From Pseudemcibacter aquimaris (lineage in GTDB: Bacteria > Pseudomonadota > Alphaproteobacteria > Sphingomonadales > Emcibacteraceae), in the NCBI RefSeq assembly GCF_028869115.1, contig NZ_CP079800.1, positions 1,860,001 to 1,924,000 of the forward strand: a stretch of DNA of 64,000 nt, in the 5' to 3' direction. Shown here in pieces: positions 1 through 8,415 of the stretch. Position 1 is the first letter of the stretch. Every line of letters starts with the position of its first letter. The notes beneath the pieces are model-generated. The model worked only from the letters and a program-made list of their open reading frames with translations. It was not told the origin of the DNA and searched no databases. Made by a program: the position numbers and the translations under genes.

Positions 1-2
1 GA

Positions 3-26
3 GACGCAATTATCGATTACAGATAA
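3..26 (+). CDS. C-terminal tail of an upstream gene, possibly SurA
   Basis: An open frame entering from the left edge reads DAIIDYR and stops at TAA (24-26), 17 bases before pdxA. Alphaproteobacterial SurA-type periplasmic prolyl isomerases often end in a similar RxDAxIDxR tail, and surA commonly precedes pdxA-rsmA. Only eight codons are visible, so the assignment rests on context. Confidence 0.35.
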   Translation, partial: DAIIDYR

Positions 27-43
27 TATAAAAGAAGGGTGCC

Positions 44-1081
44 ATGGAGGGACAAGAAAACAGACTGCCCATTGCCGTTACCATTGGTGAACCTTCTGGC
101 ATTGGCCCTGAAATTATCATAAAAACCTGGTTTAAAAGACGGGAACATAATCTTCCGCCCTTTTTTGTGATCGGAAGCCCCACGTCCATTCAACAGCACG
201 CAAATCAAATCAAGCTGCCAATCCCGATCGAAATCATACAGTCACCAAGCGAATGTTATCAGGTATATAACAAGGCATTACCGGTGATTGATTTGGAACT
301 TGATGGTGAATGCCAATTCGCCGTACCACAAGCAAGTACCGCCCCTATGGTTATTGGTGCCATTGATAAGGCCGTTGATTACATCATCATGGGCCAGGCC
401 CGCGCTATGGTCACAGCCCCAATTCATAAAGCTGCGCTTTACGCGGAAGGGTTTAATTCACCGGGACATACGGAATATCTGGCGGAAAGATGTACATATC
501 ATTTACAGGAAGAATTCCATCCCGTTATGATGCTCGCGAGCGAGGAATTATGCGTCGTTCCGCTTACCATTCATGAACCACTTCATAAGGTACCGGAACT
601 TATTAATCATGCGCTTCTTGTGCGCACGATCGGCATCATTCACGATTCTATGAAGAAATATTTCGGTCTTAAAACCCCACGCATCGCGGTAAGCGGTCTT
701 AACCCGCATGCCGGCGAAAATAATTCAATGGGTACAGAAGACAGCCAAATTATATTACCCGCTATACAGGCGCTACAGAATAAAGGGCTTGATATTGTCG
801 GCCCGCTTCCGGCAGATACCATGTTCCATAAAGCGGCCCGCGATAGGTATGATGTCGCCCTTTGTATGTATCATGATCAGGCGCTGATCCCCATTAAAAC
901 CATCGATTTTGATGCGGGCGTTAACGTGACACTTGGACTGCCGATTGTAAGAACATCACCCGATCATGGAACCGCGCTGAATATTGCTGGACGCAATGTG
1001 GCAAACCCAACCAGCATCATCAATTCCATGAAGCTGGCCGATAGAATGTCCAAATTTTTACCGCAGCAGGAAGAATACTAA
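44..1081 (+). CDS. pdxA: 4-hydroxythreonine-4-phosphate dehydrogenase PdxA
   Basis: PdxA is the NAD-dependent, metal-requiring enzyme that oxidises 4-phosphohydroxy-L-threonine in the DXP-dependent pyridoxal phosphate pathway; it is cytoplasmic. The protein has 345 residues, normal for the family. It opens with the GEPSGIGPEI signature (15-24). The three metal-binding histidines sit at H177, H222 (LNPHAGE) and H277 (YHDQA), with the same 45 and 55 residue spacing as in E. coli PdxA. The ATG follows an AAGAAGG-like ribosome site. The stop lies two bases before rsmA, so the pair is probably one transcript, in the surA-pdxA-rsmA order common in Proteobacteria. Confidence 0.96.
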   Translation: MEGQENRLPIAVTIGEPSGIGPEIIIKTWFKRREHNLPPFFVIGSPTSIQQHANQIKLPIPIEIIQSPSECYQVYNKALPVIDLELDGECQFAVPQASTAPMVIGAIDKAVDYIIMGQARAMVTAPIHKAALYAEGFNSPGHTEYLAERCTYHLQEEFHPVMMLASEELCVVPLTIHEPLHKVPELINHALLVRTIGIIHDSMKKYFGLKTPRIAVSGLNPHAGENNSMGTEDSQIILPAIQALQNKGLDIVGPLPADTMFHKAARDRYDVALCMYHDQALIPIKTIDFDAGVNVTLGLPIVRTSPDHGTALNIAGRNVANPTSIINSMKLADRMSKFLPQQEEY

Positions 1082-1083
1082 CC

Positions 1084-1926
1084 ATGTATGATGATGGTTT
1101 ACCGCCGCTGCGTGATGTGATCAATGAACATGGATTACAAGCCAAAAAATCACTCGGGCAAAATTTTCTAACGGATTTAAATTTAACCGGAAAAATCGCG
1201 CGTTCAGCGGGCGATCTTGAAAATTCTATTATTTACGAGGTTGGCCCGGGACCAGGCGCCCTCACCCGTGGGTTACTCATGAACGGTGCAAGCCGTGTTG
1301 TCGCCGTTGAAATGGATCATCGATGTATTGACGCCCTTGCAAAAGTGTCGGATGCCTATGATGGCCGCCTTACGGTGCATGAGGGCGATGCCATGCAAAT
1401 GGATGAAGCATCCCTGATTGGTGACACAGGCGGTAAAGACGTCCATGTCGTTGCCAATCTGCCTTATAATGTGGGAACCGCGTTATTGGTTAAATGGATG
1501 ACAGGGGAAAACTGGAAACCATGGTTTAAATCATTAACCCTGATGTTCCAGAAAGAGGTGGGCGAACGCATCATCGCAGAGCCACGCACCAAGGCATACG
1601 GACGGTTGTCCGTATTATGCCAGTACCGTGCCGATTGCCGTATTCTTTTTGATATTCCAAGGCAGGCCTTTATCCCACCACCCAAGGTAACATCGGCCAT
1701 CGTTCAAATCATTCCACGTGATGAAGCAGCGGACGCGCCAAAGCAAAAAACACTGGAACGTGTTGTTTCCGCAGCCTTTAACCAGCGCCGAAAAATGTTA
1801 CGCGCCAGCCTTAAAGGGCTTGGTACCGATCCAATCCCGAAATTAGAAGCTGCAGGCATTAAAGAAACAGCCCGCGCAGAAGAACTTTCAATTGACGATT
1901 TCTGCAGACTTGCCAATCAATATTAA
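1084..1926 (+). CDS. rsmA: 16S rRNA dimethyladenosine transferase RsmA (KsgA)
   Basis: RsmA dimethylates two adjacent adenosines in the 3' terminal hairpin of 16S rRNA during late 30S assembly, using S-adenosylmethionine. The 280-residue protein shows the family N-terminus SLGQNFLTD (23-31), the SAM-binding motif EVGPGPGALTR (52-62) and the catalytic NLPY (125-128). The C-terminal half carries the PPPKVTSAIV segment and an FNQRRKMLR helix typical of KsgA. The start is two bases after pdxA, which suggests translational coupling. Nothing is missing or unusual. Confidence 0.97.
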   Translation: MYDDGLPPLRDVINEHGLQAKKSLGQNFLTDLNLTGKIARSAGDLENSIIYEVGPGPGALTRGLLMNGASRVVAVEMDHRCIDALAKVSDAYDGRLTVHEGDAMQMDEASLIGDTGGKDVHVVANLPYNVGTALLVKWMTGENWKPWFKSLTLMFQKEVGERIIAEPRTKAYGRLSVLCQYRADCRILFDIPRQAFIPPPKVTSAIVQIIPRDEAADAPKQKTLERVVSAAFNQRRKMLRASLKGLGTDPIPKLEAAGIKETARAEELSIDDFCRLANQY

Positions 1927-1960
1927 ATAGGTCAAAATCAATAAAAATAAGGAGACCATA

Positions 1961-2842
1961 ATGGAACTTGCCCAACCCGCTATCCTCGCTGAAGAAACAA
2001 GTCTCGCCCGCTATATTACGTTTGCCATTACGGATGCGGAAAACATCCCGTCTGTGCTCCAAAAGTTAGCTGACACAGTTGATATCACCAAACATGCCAT
2101 TGGTATTGGCCAAAATGTTATTCAATCATTGGATACGGAAATTCCGGGCTTAAGGTACATGCCTGCTCTTGCTGCTGGTGAGATCGAGGTCCCGACAACG
2201 GCGGATGATCTATGGATTTGGTTAAGGGGCGATGACCGTGGCAAGCTTTTTCATTTGTCACTTGCCTTGGAAGAAATCTGCCATCCAGCATTTGAGCTAA
2301 CCAGTGCCATTGACAGTTTCCAATATGATAAAAACCGTGACTTAAGCGGATACGAAGACGGCACGGAAAACCCCGAAGGGGATGATGCTGTAAATGCCGC
2401 CATTGTTAAAAACGATATAGACGGCCTTAACGGCAGCAGTTTCGTTGCCGTGCAGCAATGGATCCATGATTTTGAAATTCTTGATGAAATGTCAACGGAA
2501 GAAAAAGACGACGCCATCGGCCGCCACATCAGCAACAACGAAGAATATGACGCCCCAAAATCCGCACATGTAAAGCGTTCCGCACAAGAAGATTTCGAGC
2601 CAGAAGCCTTTATGTTAAGGCGTTCAATGCCATGGGCTGTTGGTATGGATGGCGGTCTTATGTTTGTAGCTTTCGGTCATTCATTTGATGCATTTGAAGC
2701 CATTATGGAACGCATGATGGGCGAAGATGACGGTATTTTAGACGCCATCTTTAAATTCACAGTACCGATCACGGGTGCATATTTCTGGTGTCCACCAGTT
2801 AAGGGTGGAAAGCTTGATTTAACCGCGCTTAATCTTGGGTAA
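1961..2842 (+). CDS. DyP-type heme peroxidase
   Basis: This is a 293-residue dye-decolorising peroxidase of the YfeX/EfeB superfamily, which uses hydrogen peroxide to oxidise dyes, phenols or porphyrins. The diagnostic GxxDG motif is GYEDG (130-134), with Asp133 the predicted distal acid. His203 (AHVKR) is the predicted proximal heme ligand, and Arg220/221 (MLRRSMPW) the distal arginine. No signal peptide is present, so it is cytoplasmic or packed in an encapsulin; no encapsulin gene is nearby. It has its own GGAGA ribosome site and sits between rsmA and gmk, which are neighbours in some alphaproteobacteria, so it is probably a local addition. Its end overlaps convergent gmk by 14 bases. Confidence 0.9.
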   Translation: MELAQPAILAEETSLARYITFAITDAENIPSVLQKLADTVDITKHAIGIGQNVIQSLDTEIPGLRYMPALAAGEIEVPTTADDLWIWLRGDDRGKLFHLSLALEEICHPAFELTSAIDSFQYDKNRDLSGYEDGTENPEGDDAVNAAIVKNDIDGLNGSSFVAVQQWIHDFEILDEMSTEEKDDAIGRHISNNEEYDAPKSAHVKRSAQEDFEPEAFMLRRSMPWAVGMDGGLMFVAFGHSFDAFEAIMERMMGEDDGILDAIFKFTVPITGAYFWCPPVKGGKLDLTALNLG

Positions 2843-3461
2843 GGTCATTGACGAAATCAGTTAAACCCGATTGACGCGCACGTTTCATACGTTCTGCGTT
2901 CAGGATCGTGAATAGTTGCGATTCCGCCTTTTCAAGGTCATCATTGATAATGACATAATCATATTCCGCCCAGTGGCTGATTTCCGCGTTGGCCTCTGCC
3001 ATACGTTTTGCGACCACCTCGTCGCTATCCTGCGCGCGGGTTTTAAGTCGGTTTAACAGTTCCGCCTTGCTTGGTGGTAAAATAAACACCCGTACAAGAT
3101 CAGCACCAACCCTTTGGTTCAGCTGTTGTGTCCCTTGCCAATCAATATCGAAAAGAACGTCTTTGCCGTCTTTAAGCGCTGCTTCAACTGGCGCTGCGGG
3201 TGTGCCATATGAATTTTCAAACACCGTCGCATGCTCTAAAAAACCGTCCTCCGCAACAAGCGCATCAAATTCTGCTTGGGTCGCGAAATTATAATGAACA
3301 CCGTGCACCTCACCCGGGCGTGGTGCACGCGTCGTCATGGAAACGGACATACTAATGTTGTCATCCTTTTCCAGAAGCAACCGTGAAAGCGTTGATTTTC
3401 CAGCACCCGAAGGAGATGATAGTACGAGGAGAAGTCCTCTTTTCTTAATATTACTCGACAT
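2829..3461 (-). CDS. gmk: guanylate kinase
   Basis: Gmk converts GMP and ATP to GDP and ADP. The 210-residue protein carries the P-loop SSPSGAGKST (15-24), then the GMP-binding stretch with TTRAPRPGE, and a lid region with LKTRAQDS. The start overlaps the end of yicC by 11 bases on the same strand, the conserved yicC-gmk arrangement. The 3' end overlaps the convergent peroxidase gene, with no room for a separate terminator. Confidence 0.97.
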   Translation of the reverse strand: MSSNIKKRGLLLVLSSPSGAGKSTLSRLLLEKDDNISMSVSMTTRAPRPGEVHGVHYNFATQAEFDALVAEDGFLEHATVFENSYGTPAAPVEAALKDGKDVLFDIDWQGTQQLNQRVGADLVRVFILPPSKAELLNRLKTRAQDSDEVVAKRMAEANAEISHWAEYDYVIINDDLEKAESQLFTILNAERMKRARQSGLTDFVNDLTQD

Positions 3462-4338
3462 TTTGAACTTGCTCGCGGATTTGATCGATTGCGGTTTTTA
3501 GGGATAGACCGATATTGGTAAGGCTGATATCGGTTGATTTGGAACATAATGTGTTGGCTTCGCGGTTGAATTCCTGGGTTAGGAAATCAAATTTACGGCC
3601 AACGGGTCCCGTTTCATTCAATAAATTCCTTGCAGATGCAATATGGGCACGCAGACGGTCTGTTTCTTCTTTGGTGTCTGCTTTGGTCGCCAGAACAACA
3701 ACTTCTTGCGCAAGGCGTTCCTGATCAAGGCCTTTACTGTTATCAAGCAAGGCATCAACCTTTTCCATATATTTTTTCTTTAACTGTTCCGGTTGCGTGG
3801 CGGCGATTTTTTCGGCTTGGTTTAATAAATCTTCGACCTCACCCACCACATCGGATAACATTTTTTTGGTGGCGACGCCCTCTTCATCACGGGCGGATTT
3901 TAACGCGGCCAGTGCTTCATCAAAGCTTTGTTGTAATGCGGCGTCGCGTCCCTTGATCATTTCTTCGCTGTCTTCTGCCGTCGTGATTTCAACCACATCA
4001 CGAATGGATAACAAGCTATCCAATGACGGCATCGGCAGACCATGATGAACCGATGCATGTTTTGCGGCCGATACAAGCTTATCAAGCGCTGCTTCGTTGA
4101 CCTTAACATCCGTGTCTGAACTGTCCTTGGTTAACTGCAATGAAACATTGATGTTTCCGCGTGTCATCGCTTTTTTGACCGTGTTTTTAATATATTGGTC
4201 AAACGCATCAAGCCCTGGTGGGATACGCATACGCACATCAAGCCCCTTGCCATTCACACTTCTAAGTTCCCAGACCCAGCTGTAATGTTCAAAATGGCCT
4301 GTTGCGCGGCCAAAACCCGTCATGCTTGATAATGTCAT
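3451..4338 (-). CDS. yicC: YicC-family endoribonuclease
   Basis: The 295-residue protein starts with the family hallmark MTLSSMTGFGRA and ends with the conserved GRKFDFLTQEFNREANTL block and a C-terminal QIREQVQNVE helix. YicC proteins are ring-shaped RNases linked to small-RNA decay and stationary-phase survival in enterobacteria; the alphaproteobacterial substrate is not known to me. The gene overlaps gmk, and in many alphaproteobacteria it follows mltG. Here four unrelated genes lie between mltG and yicC, pointing to a local insertion. Confidence 0.93.
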   Translation of the reverse strand: MTLSSMTGFGRATGHFEHYSWVWELRSVNGKGLDVRMRIPPGLDAFDQYIKNTVKKAMTRGNINVSLQLTKDSSDTDVKVNEAALDKLVSAAKHASVHHGLPMPSLDSLLSIRDVVEITTAEDSEEMIKGRDAALQQSFDEALAALKSARDEEGVATKKMLSDVVGEVEDLLNQAEKIAATQPEQLKKKYMEKVDALLDNSKGLDQERLAQEVVVLATKADTKEETDRLRAHIASARNLLNETGPVGRKFDFLTQEFNREANTLCSKSTDISLTNIGLSLKTAIDQIREQVQNVE

Positions 4339-4391
4339 AATAGTCAGTATTGTTGTTGTTGATTTTTATAGGTATAGCAGGAACTTAAGTT

Positions 4392-5126
4392 TTGAAAAAC
4401 CCTAAATCCATTTTGATTACCGGCGCAAGCAGCGGCATCGGCGCTGCCCTCGCAACAGAATATGCCGCGGATGGCGTAACGCTTTATTTAAGCGGCAGAA
4501 ATGAAGAGCGCTTAAATGACATAAAATCCGCCTGCGCTTCTAAGGGCGCGACCGTGAATACGAAAATCATTGATGTAACCGAAAAGCAAGCCATGCAGGA
4601 TTGGATCAGTAGTATCCCGCACCTTGATATTGTGATTGCCAATGCGGGGATTTCAAGCGGTGTCGGTGGTGACATTAGGGAAATATTCAGTACAAACGTG
4701 GACGGTGTGTTTAATACGGTGGAACCGGCATTGGAAACGATGAAACAAAAGGGGCGTGGCCAAATCGCCATTGTTTCATCGATTGCGGGCTTTCGTGGCC
4801 TGCCTTCATCACCCGCCTATTCCGCCAGCAAATCCGCCGTTAAGGCCTATGGCGAAGCATTACGCGGTCAATATCATGACCAAAACATCCAGATTAACGT
4901 GATCTGCCCCGGTTTCGTCAGAAGCCACATCACCGATCAAAATAATTTCAAGATGCCCTTTTTCATGGAAGCGGATAAAGCCGCCAAAATCATACGGGCG
5001 GGACTTAGCAAAGACAAAGGGCTAATCACTTTCCCATGGCAAATGAAACTGATCACCAGCTTTGTGTTTAATCTGATCCCTGAATTTTTACTGGAAAAGA
5101 TTTTAAGGAAATTACCCAGCAAATAA
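4392..5126 (+). CDS. short-chain dehydrogenase/reductase
   Basis: A classical SDR of 244 residues with the NAD(P) motif TGASSGIG near residue 10, NAG in IANAGIS, the catalytic Ser in VSSIAG and YSASK as the Tyr-Lys pair. The C-terminus is hydrophobic and basic (FVFNLIPEFLLEKILRKL), as in SDRs that sit on membranes. The substrate cannot be told. The start codon is TTG at 4392, since no in-frame ATG precedes the nucleotide-binding strand. It diverges from yicC across 53 bases. Its stop directly abuts the stop of the convergent WYL regulator. Confidence 0.85.
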   Translation: MKNPKSILITGASSGIGAALATEYAADGVTLYLSGRNEERLNDIKSACASKGATVNTKIIDVTEKQAMQDWISSIPHLDIVIANAGISSGVGGDIREIFSTNVDGVFNTVEPALETMKQKGRGQIAIVSSIAGFRGLPSSPAYSASKSAVKAYGEALRGQYHDQNIQINVICPGFVRSHITDQNNFKMPFFMEADKAAKIIRAGLSKDKGLITFPWQMKLITSFVFNLIPEFLLEKILRKLPSK

Positions 5127-5822
5127 TTATGGCGCTTGCTCGCATTTTTGCTGTTCCCACCATTCGTTCCTTAACCTCGCAAGTGGGCCGGGGAAAAGAT
5201 CATCCTGCAATTCCCATTCTTTAATTCTATCGGTTCGGAAATGGCGAAAATCTTCGCGTTTCTCGCACCACGCAACAATAAGACGCACCGTTTCAAAATA
5301 GGCAACCGCAATCGGCCAGATCACGCGGCTGCTGGGGTTATCATGTTCATCACGGTAATCCAGTTTCAATTTATGGCGATTACGGATCGCGAAACGCAAC
5401 TGCTTCATATCTATGTTGTCGCTTTTTTTATTGGACCAACCGGGCGCCATGGTTATGGGCTCAAGGATCACGGTTTGCATTTCTTCCGGTATCACAGCAC
5501 CGATTTTTGAAATCAAATCCTTCGCTGCACCCGCAAGCGCCGCATCCCCCTGATTGGCAACCCACTGCGCCCCAAGAAGCGCAGCCTCAATTTCTTCTGA
5601 TGTTAACATCAAGGGCGGCATGTCATATCCGCTTTCCAGCACATACCCCATGCCTGCCTCACCCCGGATGGGCACGCGCTGCGCCATTAGGTCAGCGATA
5701 TCGCGGTAAACGGTACGCACCGATGTTTCCAGTTCCTCCGCCAGTTCATGTGCCGTGATCGGATGTCTGGTCGCCCGTCTTAATATTTGAATAATTTGAA
5801 ATAACCTGTCTGATCGTCGCAT
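5127..5822 (-). CDS. YafY-type HTH/WYL-domain transcription regulator
   Basis: This 231-residue protein has an N-terminal winged helix (1-60: RRSDRLFQIIQILRR, then ELAEELETSVRTVYRDI as helix-turn-helix) and a C-terminal WYL-type ligand domain (about 135-215, with LDYRDEH and HFRTDRI). Such YafY-family proteins are one-component regulators, commonly beside VOC proteins or small oxidoreductases. It lies 81 bases downstream of a VOC gene on the same strand and probably controls it and itself. Two related inverted repeats, one before each gene, are candidate operators. The inducer is unknown. Confidence 0.88.
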   Translation of the reverse strand: MRRSDRLFQIIQILRRATRHPITAHELAEELETSVRTVYRDIADLMAQRVPIRGEAGMGYVLESGYDMPPLMLTSEEIEAALLGAQWVANQGDAALAGAAKDLISKIGAVIPEEMQTVILEPITMAPGWSNKKSDNIDMKQLRFAIRNRHKLKLDYRDEHDNPSSRVIWPIAVAYFETVRLIVAWCEKREDFRHFRTDRIKEWELQDDLFPGPLARLRNEWWEQQKCEQAP

Positions 5823-5850
5823 TTTATTCCTTTGATAATGGGAAAAGCCA

Positions 5851-5876
5851 CTGCCATTTTGTCAGTATAATGGCAG
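5851..5876. promoter_or_regulatory. inverted repeat upstream of the WYL regulator
   Basis: CTGCCATT (5851-5858) and AATGGCAG (5869-5876) form perfect 8-base arms around a loop containing GTCAGTA. The loop half-site CATTTTGTCAGTA closely matches CATTATGTCAGTA in the repeat at 6343-6366. It sits 29-54 bases before the regulator start, consistent with an autoregulatory operator. A weak intergenic hairpin is the alternative. Confidence 0.5.
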
Positions 5877-5903
5877 CAGCAATTCAATAATTAAAGTAAA
5901 AAA

Positions 5904-6284
5904 TTATGCATGCGCCGCCGCAGAATAAAATACATTAAATTTGTTACCGTCCAGATCACGGAAATAGGCAACATAATATCCAAATTCACGCAAGCCCGGC
6001 TCACCTTCACATGTTGCGCCATTTGCCATTGCGGCTTCATAAGCTTTTTTCACGGTTTCTTCGTTTTCCGCAAAAAATGCTGTCATTGTGCCATTGCCCG
6101 GTTTTGCGTCCTTTTGATCGTATGGCAAGCATACGGAAAAACATGAATCTTCCATGGAACGCCCCCATACGATAAATTTATCTTCGTCCATAATTCTGTT
6201 GATGCCAAGCACGCCAAACACTTTATCAAAAAAATCACCCGCTTTTGCCAAGTCTTTTGTCCCGACCATGTTATATCCAATCAT
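5904..6284 (-). CDS. VOC (glyoxalase/bleomycin-resistance fold) protein
   Basis: A 126-residue single-module VOC protein opening with MIGYNMVGTKDLAKAGDFFDKV. The start at 6284 is chosen over an upstream in-frame codon because AGGAGA lies just before it and three paralogues at 34250-35432 begin with the same MIxYxMVG. The C-terminal DLDGNKFNVFY holds the usual last strand. VOC proteins range from metal-dependent isomerases to drug-binding proteins; the reaction here is not predictable. It is the first gene of a probable two-gene unit with the WYL regulator and has a palindrome 59 bases upstream. Confidence 0.85.
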   Translation of the reverse strand: MIGYNMVGTKDLAKAGDFFDKVFGVLGINRIMDEDKFIVWGRSMEDSCFSVCLPYDQKDAKPGNGTMTAFFAENEETVKKAYEAAMANGATCEGEPGLREFGYYVAYFRDLDGNKFNVFYSAAAHA

Positions 6285-6342
6285 CTTATCTCTCCTGTTG
6301 TTTAAGTTTAAAATCTGTTGGAGATATGGATATAGCAACCCC

Positions 6343-6366
6343 CTACTGACAGCATTATGTCAGTAG
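6343..6366. promoter_or_regulatory. candidate operator of the WYL regulator
   Basis: CTACTGAC (6343-6350) and GTCAGTAG (6359-6366) are perfect 8-base arms around AGCATTAT, giving a TGACA-N6-TGTCA core upstream of the VOC gene start at 6284. Dimeric regulators bind sites of this shape, and a related half-site lies before the regulator gene. It also lies about 100 bases before cysK on the other strand, so it could affect both directions. Confidence 0.55.
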
Positions 6367-6466
6367 TGATTATGGAGATATATTTTTCTCTCTAATAGTT
6401 TCACTGAACCCCACCAATTTGCCAATTTCAATTTGACGTTGCATAATACGCGTGAGGAGAACGGTC

Positions 6467-7426
6467 ATGATTTATCAGAATATAAGTGAAACGATAGGAA
6501 ACACCCCGGTCATTAAAATTAATAAAATGGCGCCTGCGGGCATTAATCTTTATATCAAACTTGAAAGTTTTAACCCCGGTGGATCGGTGAAAGACCGCCT
6601 CGCGCTCGCGATTATAGAAGACGCGGAAAAATCAGGCGCCCTTAAACCTGGACAAACTGTGGTTGAGGCAACATCAGGAAACACAGGCATCGCCCTTGCC
6701 ATGGTGTGTGCTGCAAAAGGATACCCGTTTGTTGCGACAATGGTTGAAACTTTTTCCGTTGAACGCCGTAAAATCATGCGTGCGTTAGGGGCTAAAGTGA
6801 TATTAACACCCGCTGCCGATAAAGCATCCGGCATGGTAAAACGCGCAGAAGAACTGGCAGAAGAACACGGCTGGTTTCTGGCACGCCAATTTGAAAACCC
6901 AGCTAACCCGCAAATTCACCGGGACACAACAGCGGTTGAAATATTAAATGATTTTGATGATCAATCACTTGATTATTTCGTGTGCGGTTGGGGAACGGGC
7001 GGCACGGTTACCGGCGTCGGCGAAGTCATAAAAGCTAAAAACCCGGAAACAAACATCATTTGTTATGAACCCGAACAAGCACAAATGATGAATGGACAGG
7101 GCTGGAACCCCCATAAAATTCAAGGGGTTGTACCAAATTTTATTCCTGAAGTTTTAAATGAAAAAGCAGTGGACCAATTAATCACCGTCACGGATGAGGA
7201 CGCAAAAAACACCGCATTAAAACTCGCAACCGAAGAAGGAATTTTTGTCGGCCTTTCCGCGGGTGGTTCAATGGCCGCCGCACTTAAGGTCGCAGAAAAC
7301 GCCCCGGACGGATCAACCATTCTTGCGCTTCTTCCCGATACGGGCGAACGTTATCTTTCGACCTATCTGTTTGAAGAGCTCGCAGAAGGATCAGATGACG
7401 ACTTCCTAACGACAGCTGCGGAATAA
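6467..7426 (+). CDS. cysK: cysteine synthase A (O-acetylserine sulfhydrylase)
   Basis: CysK makes cysteine from O-acetylserine and sulfide with pyridoxal phosphate. The 319-residue protein has the PLP lysine K42 in NPGGSVKDR, the substrate loop EATSGNTGIAL, and the glycine-rich phosphate cup GWGTGGTVTGVG. The start at 6467 follows GAGGAGA; an upstream in-frame GTG at 6452 lies too close to that site to use it. A second cysteine synthase starts at 63113. The gene is convergent with mltG, eight bases apart. Confidence 0.94.
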   Translation: MIYQNISETIGNTPVIKINKMAPAGINLYIKLESFNPGGSVKDRLALAIIEDAEKSGALKPGQTVVEATSGNTGIALAMVCAAKGYPFVATMVETFSVERRKIMRALGAKVILTPAADKASGMVKRAEELAEEHGWFLARQFENPANPQIHRDTTAVEILNDFDDQSLDYFVCGWGTGGTVTGVGEVIKAKNPETNIICYEPEQAQMMNGQGWNPHKIQGVVPNFIPEVLNEKAVDQLITVTDEDAKNTALKLATEEGIFVGLSAGGSMAAALKVAENAPDGSTILALLPDTGERYLSTYLFEELAEGSDDDFLTTAAE

Positions 7427-7434
7427 AGAAATCT

Positions 7435-8415
7435 TTACTTCCGTTCCCGTTCGATGCGGCGCCATTTGGCGACGTTGCGTTCGTGTTCGGCGAGTGTGGT
7501 TGAAAAGGCGTGACCGCCTGTGCCGTCAGCAACAAAATAAAGATCATCTGTGCTCATGGGGTTAAGGACGGCTTCAAGTGCGGCGCGGCCCGGGTGGGCG
7601 ATGGGTGTTGGCGGTAAGCCATCAATTTGATAGGTGTTATAAATATTATCCGCATCATTAAGTTCACTGCGTCTGATGCCGCGACCCAAGAAACCCTTAT
7701 GGGTGATGCCGTAAATGATGGTTGGATCCGATTGTAAACGCATACCGCGGCGCATGCGGTTAACAAACACACCCGCCACATGGGCGCGTTCACCACTGAC
7801 ACCGGTTTCCTTTTCGACGATGGATGCCAGAATAATGGCCTCTTCAACCGTTCCAAACGGCAGATCGGCCGCACGGTTTTCCCATAAGGCATCCAGCAAA
7901 TCCGTCTGGCTTTGTTGCATGCGGGTGATCATATCAATGCGGCTGGTGCCACGGGTAAAATTATATGTTTCCGGCAGCAGGCTTCCTTCCGCCGGTAATG
8001 CCGTCAGTTCATCATTCAGCAAATAATTTTCATTTAAATATTCTGCGATTTGATAACTGGTCCATCCTTCCGGGATCGTCAGGCTGTGTTGAATAACGTC
8101 GCCCTTGACCAAGATTTCCAGAATATCATTCATGGAACTTTTGGGCGGTATTAAAAATTCACCGGCCTTAAGGCTGCGTTCCTGTCCCTTGATCATCACG
8201 CCCGCTTTAAAGATATCCTGATTGTCAATCAATCCCTGTTCTTCAAGCAATCTGGCGGTGCGGATCAACCCCTGCCCCTTTGGCACAAGGTAAACGCTGT
8301 CTTCCGTGATGTCAGAAGGATTGTGAAAGGCCGCATAGCCCAGATACGCAAACAGCGCCATAAAAATGACGCTGCCCGCAAATAACAAAATGATATATTT
8401 TTTTATACCGGTCAT
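7435..8415 (-). CDS. mltG: endolytic murein transglycosylase MltG
   Basis: MltG cuts nascent glycan strands in the periplasm and is thought to end peptidoglycan polymerisation. The 326-residue protein has one N-terminal membrane anchor (about 7-27), a LysM-like region and the YceG catalytic domain with LASIVEKETG; E201 is the predicted catalytic glutamate, equivalent to E218 of E. coli. NRMRRGMRLQSDPT is a conserved family block. Its ATG overlaps the fabF stop by one base (TAATG), so translation is coupled in the usual alphaproteobacterial fabF-mltG order. Confidence 0.95.
   Translation of the reverse strand: MTGIKKYIILLFAGSVIFMALFAYLGYAAFHNPSDITEDSVYLVPKGQGLIRTARLLEEQGLIDNQDIFKAGVMIKGQERSLKAGEFLIPPKSSMNDILEILVKGDVIQHSLTIPEGWTSYQIAEYLNENYLLNDELTALPAEGSLLPETYNFTRGTSRIDMITRMQQSQTDLLDALWENRAADLPFGTVEEAIILASIVEKETGVSGERAHVAGVFVNRMRRGMRLQSDPTIIYGITHKGFLGRGIRRSELNDADNIYNTYQIDGLPPTPIAHPGRAALEAVLNPMSTDDLYFVADGTGGHAFSTTLAEHERNVAKWRRIERERK

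Noticed and set aside
17-208. Minus-strand open frame inside pdxA
   Set aside because: It lies antisense to a complete conserved gene, has no ribosome site or recognisable protein features, and is explained by codon bias. The same applies to many other frames overlapping core genes, such as those inside radA, guaA and maeB.
5904-6338. Longer start for the VOC gene at 6338
   Set aside because: The added residues have no ribosome site and do not align with the three paralogues, whereas AGGAGA stands before the ATG at 6284.
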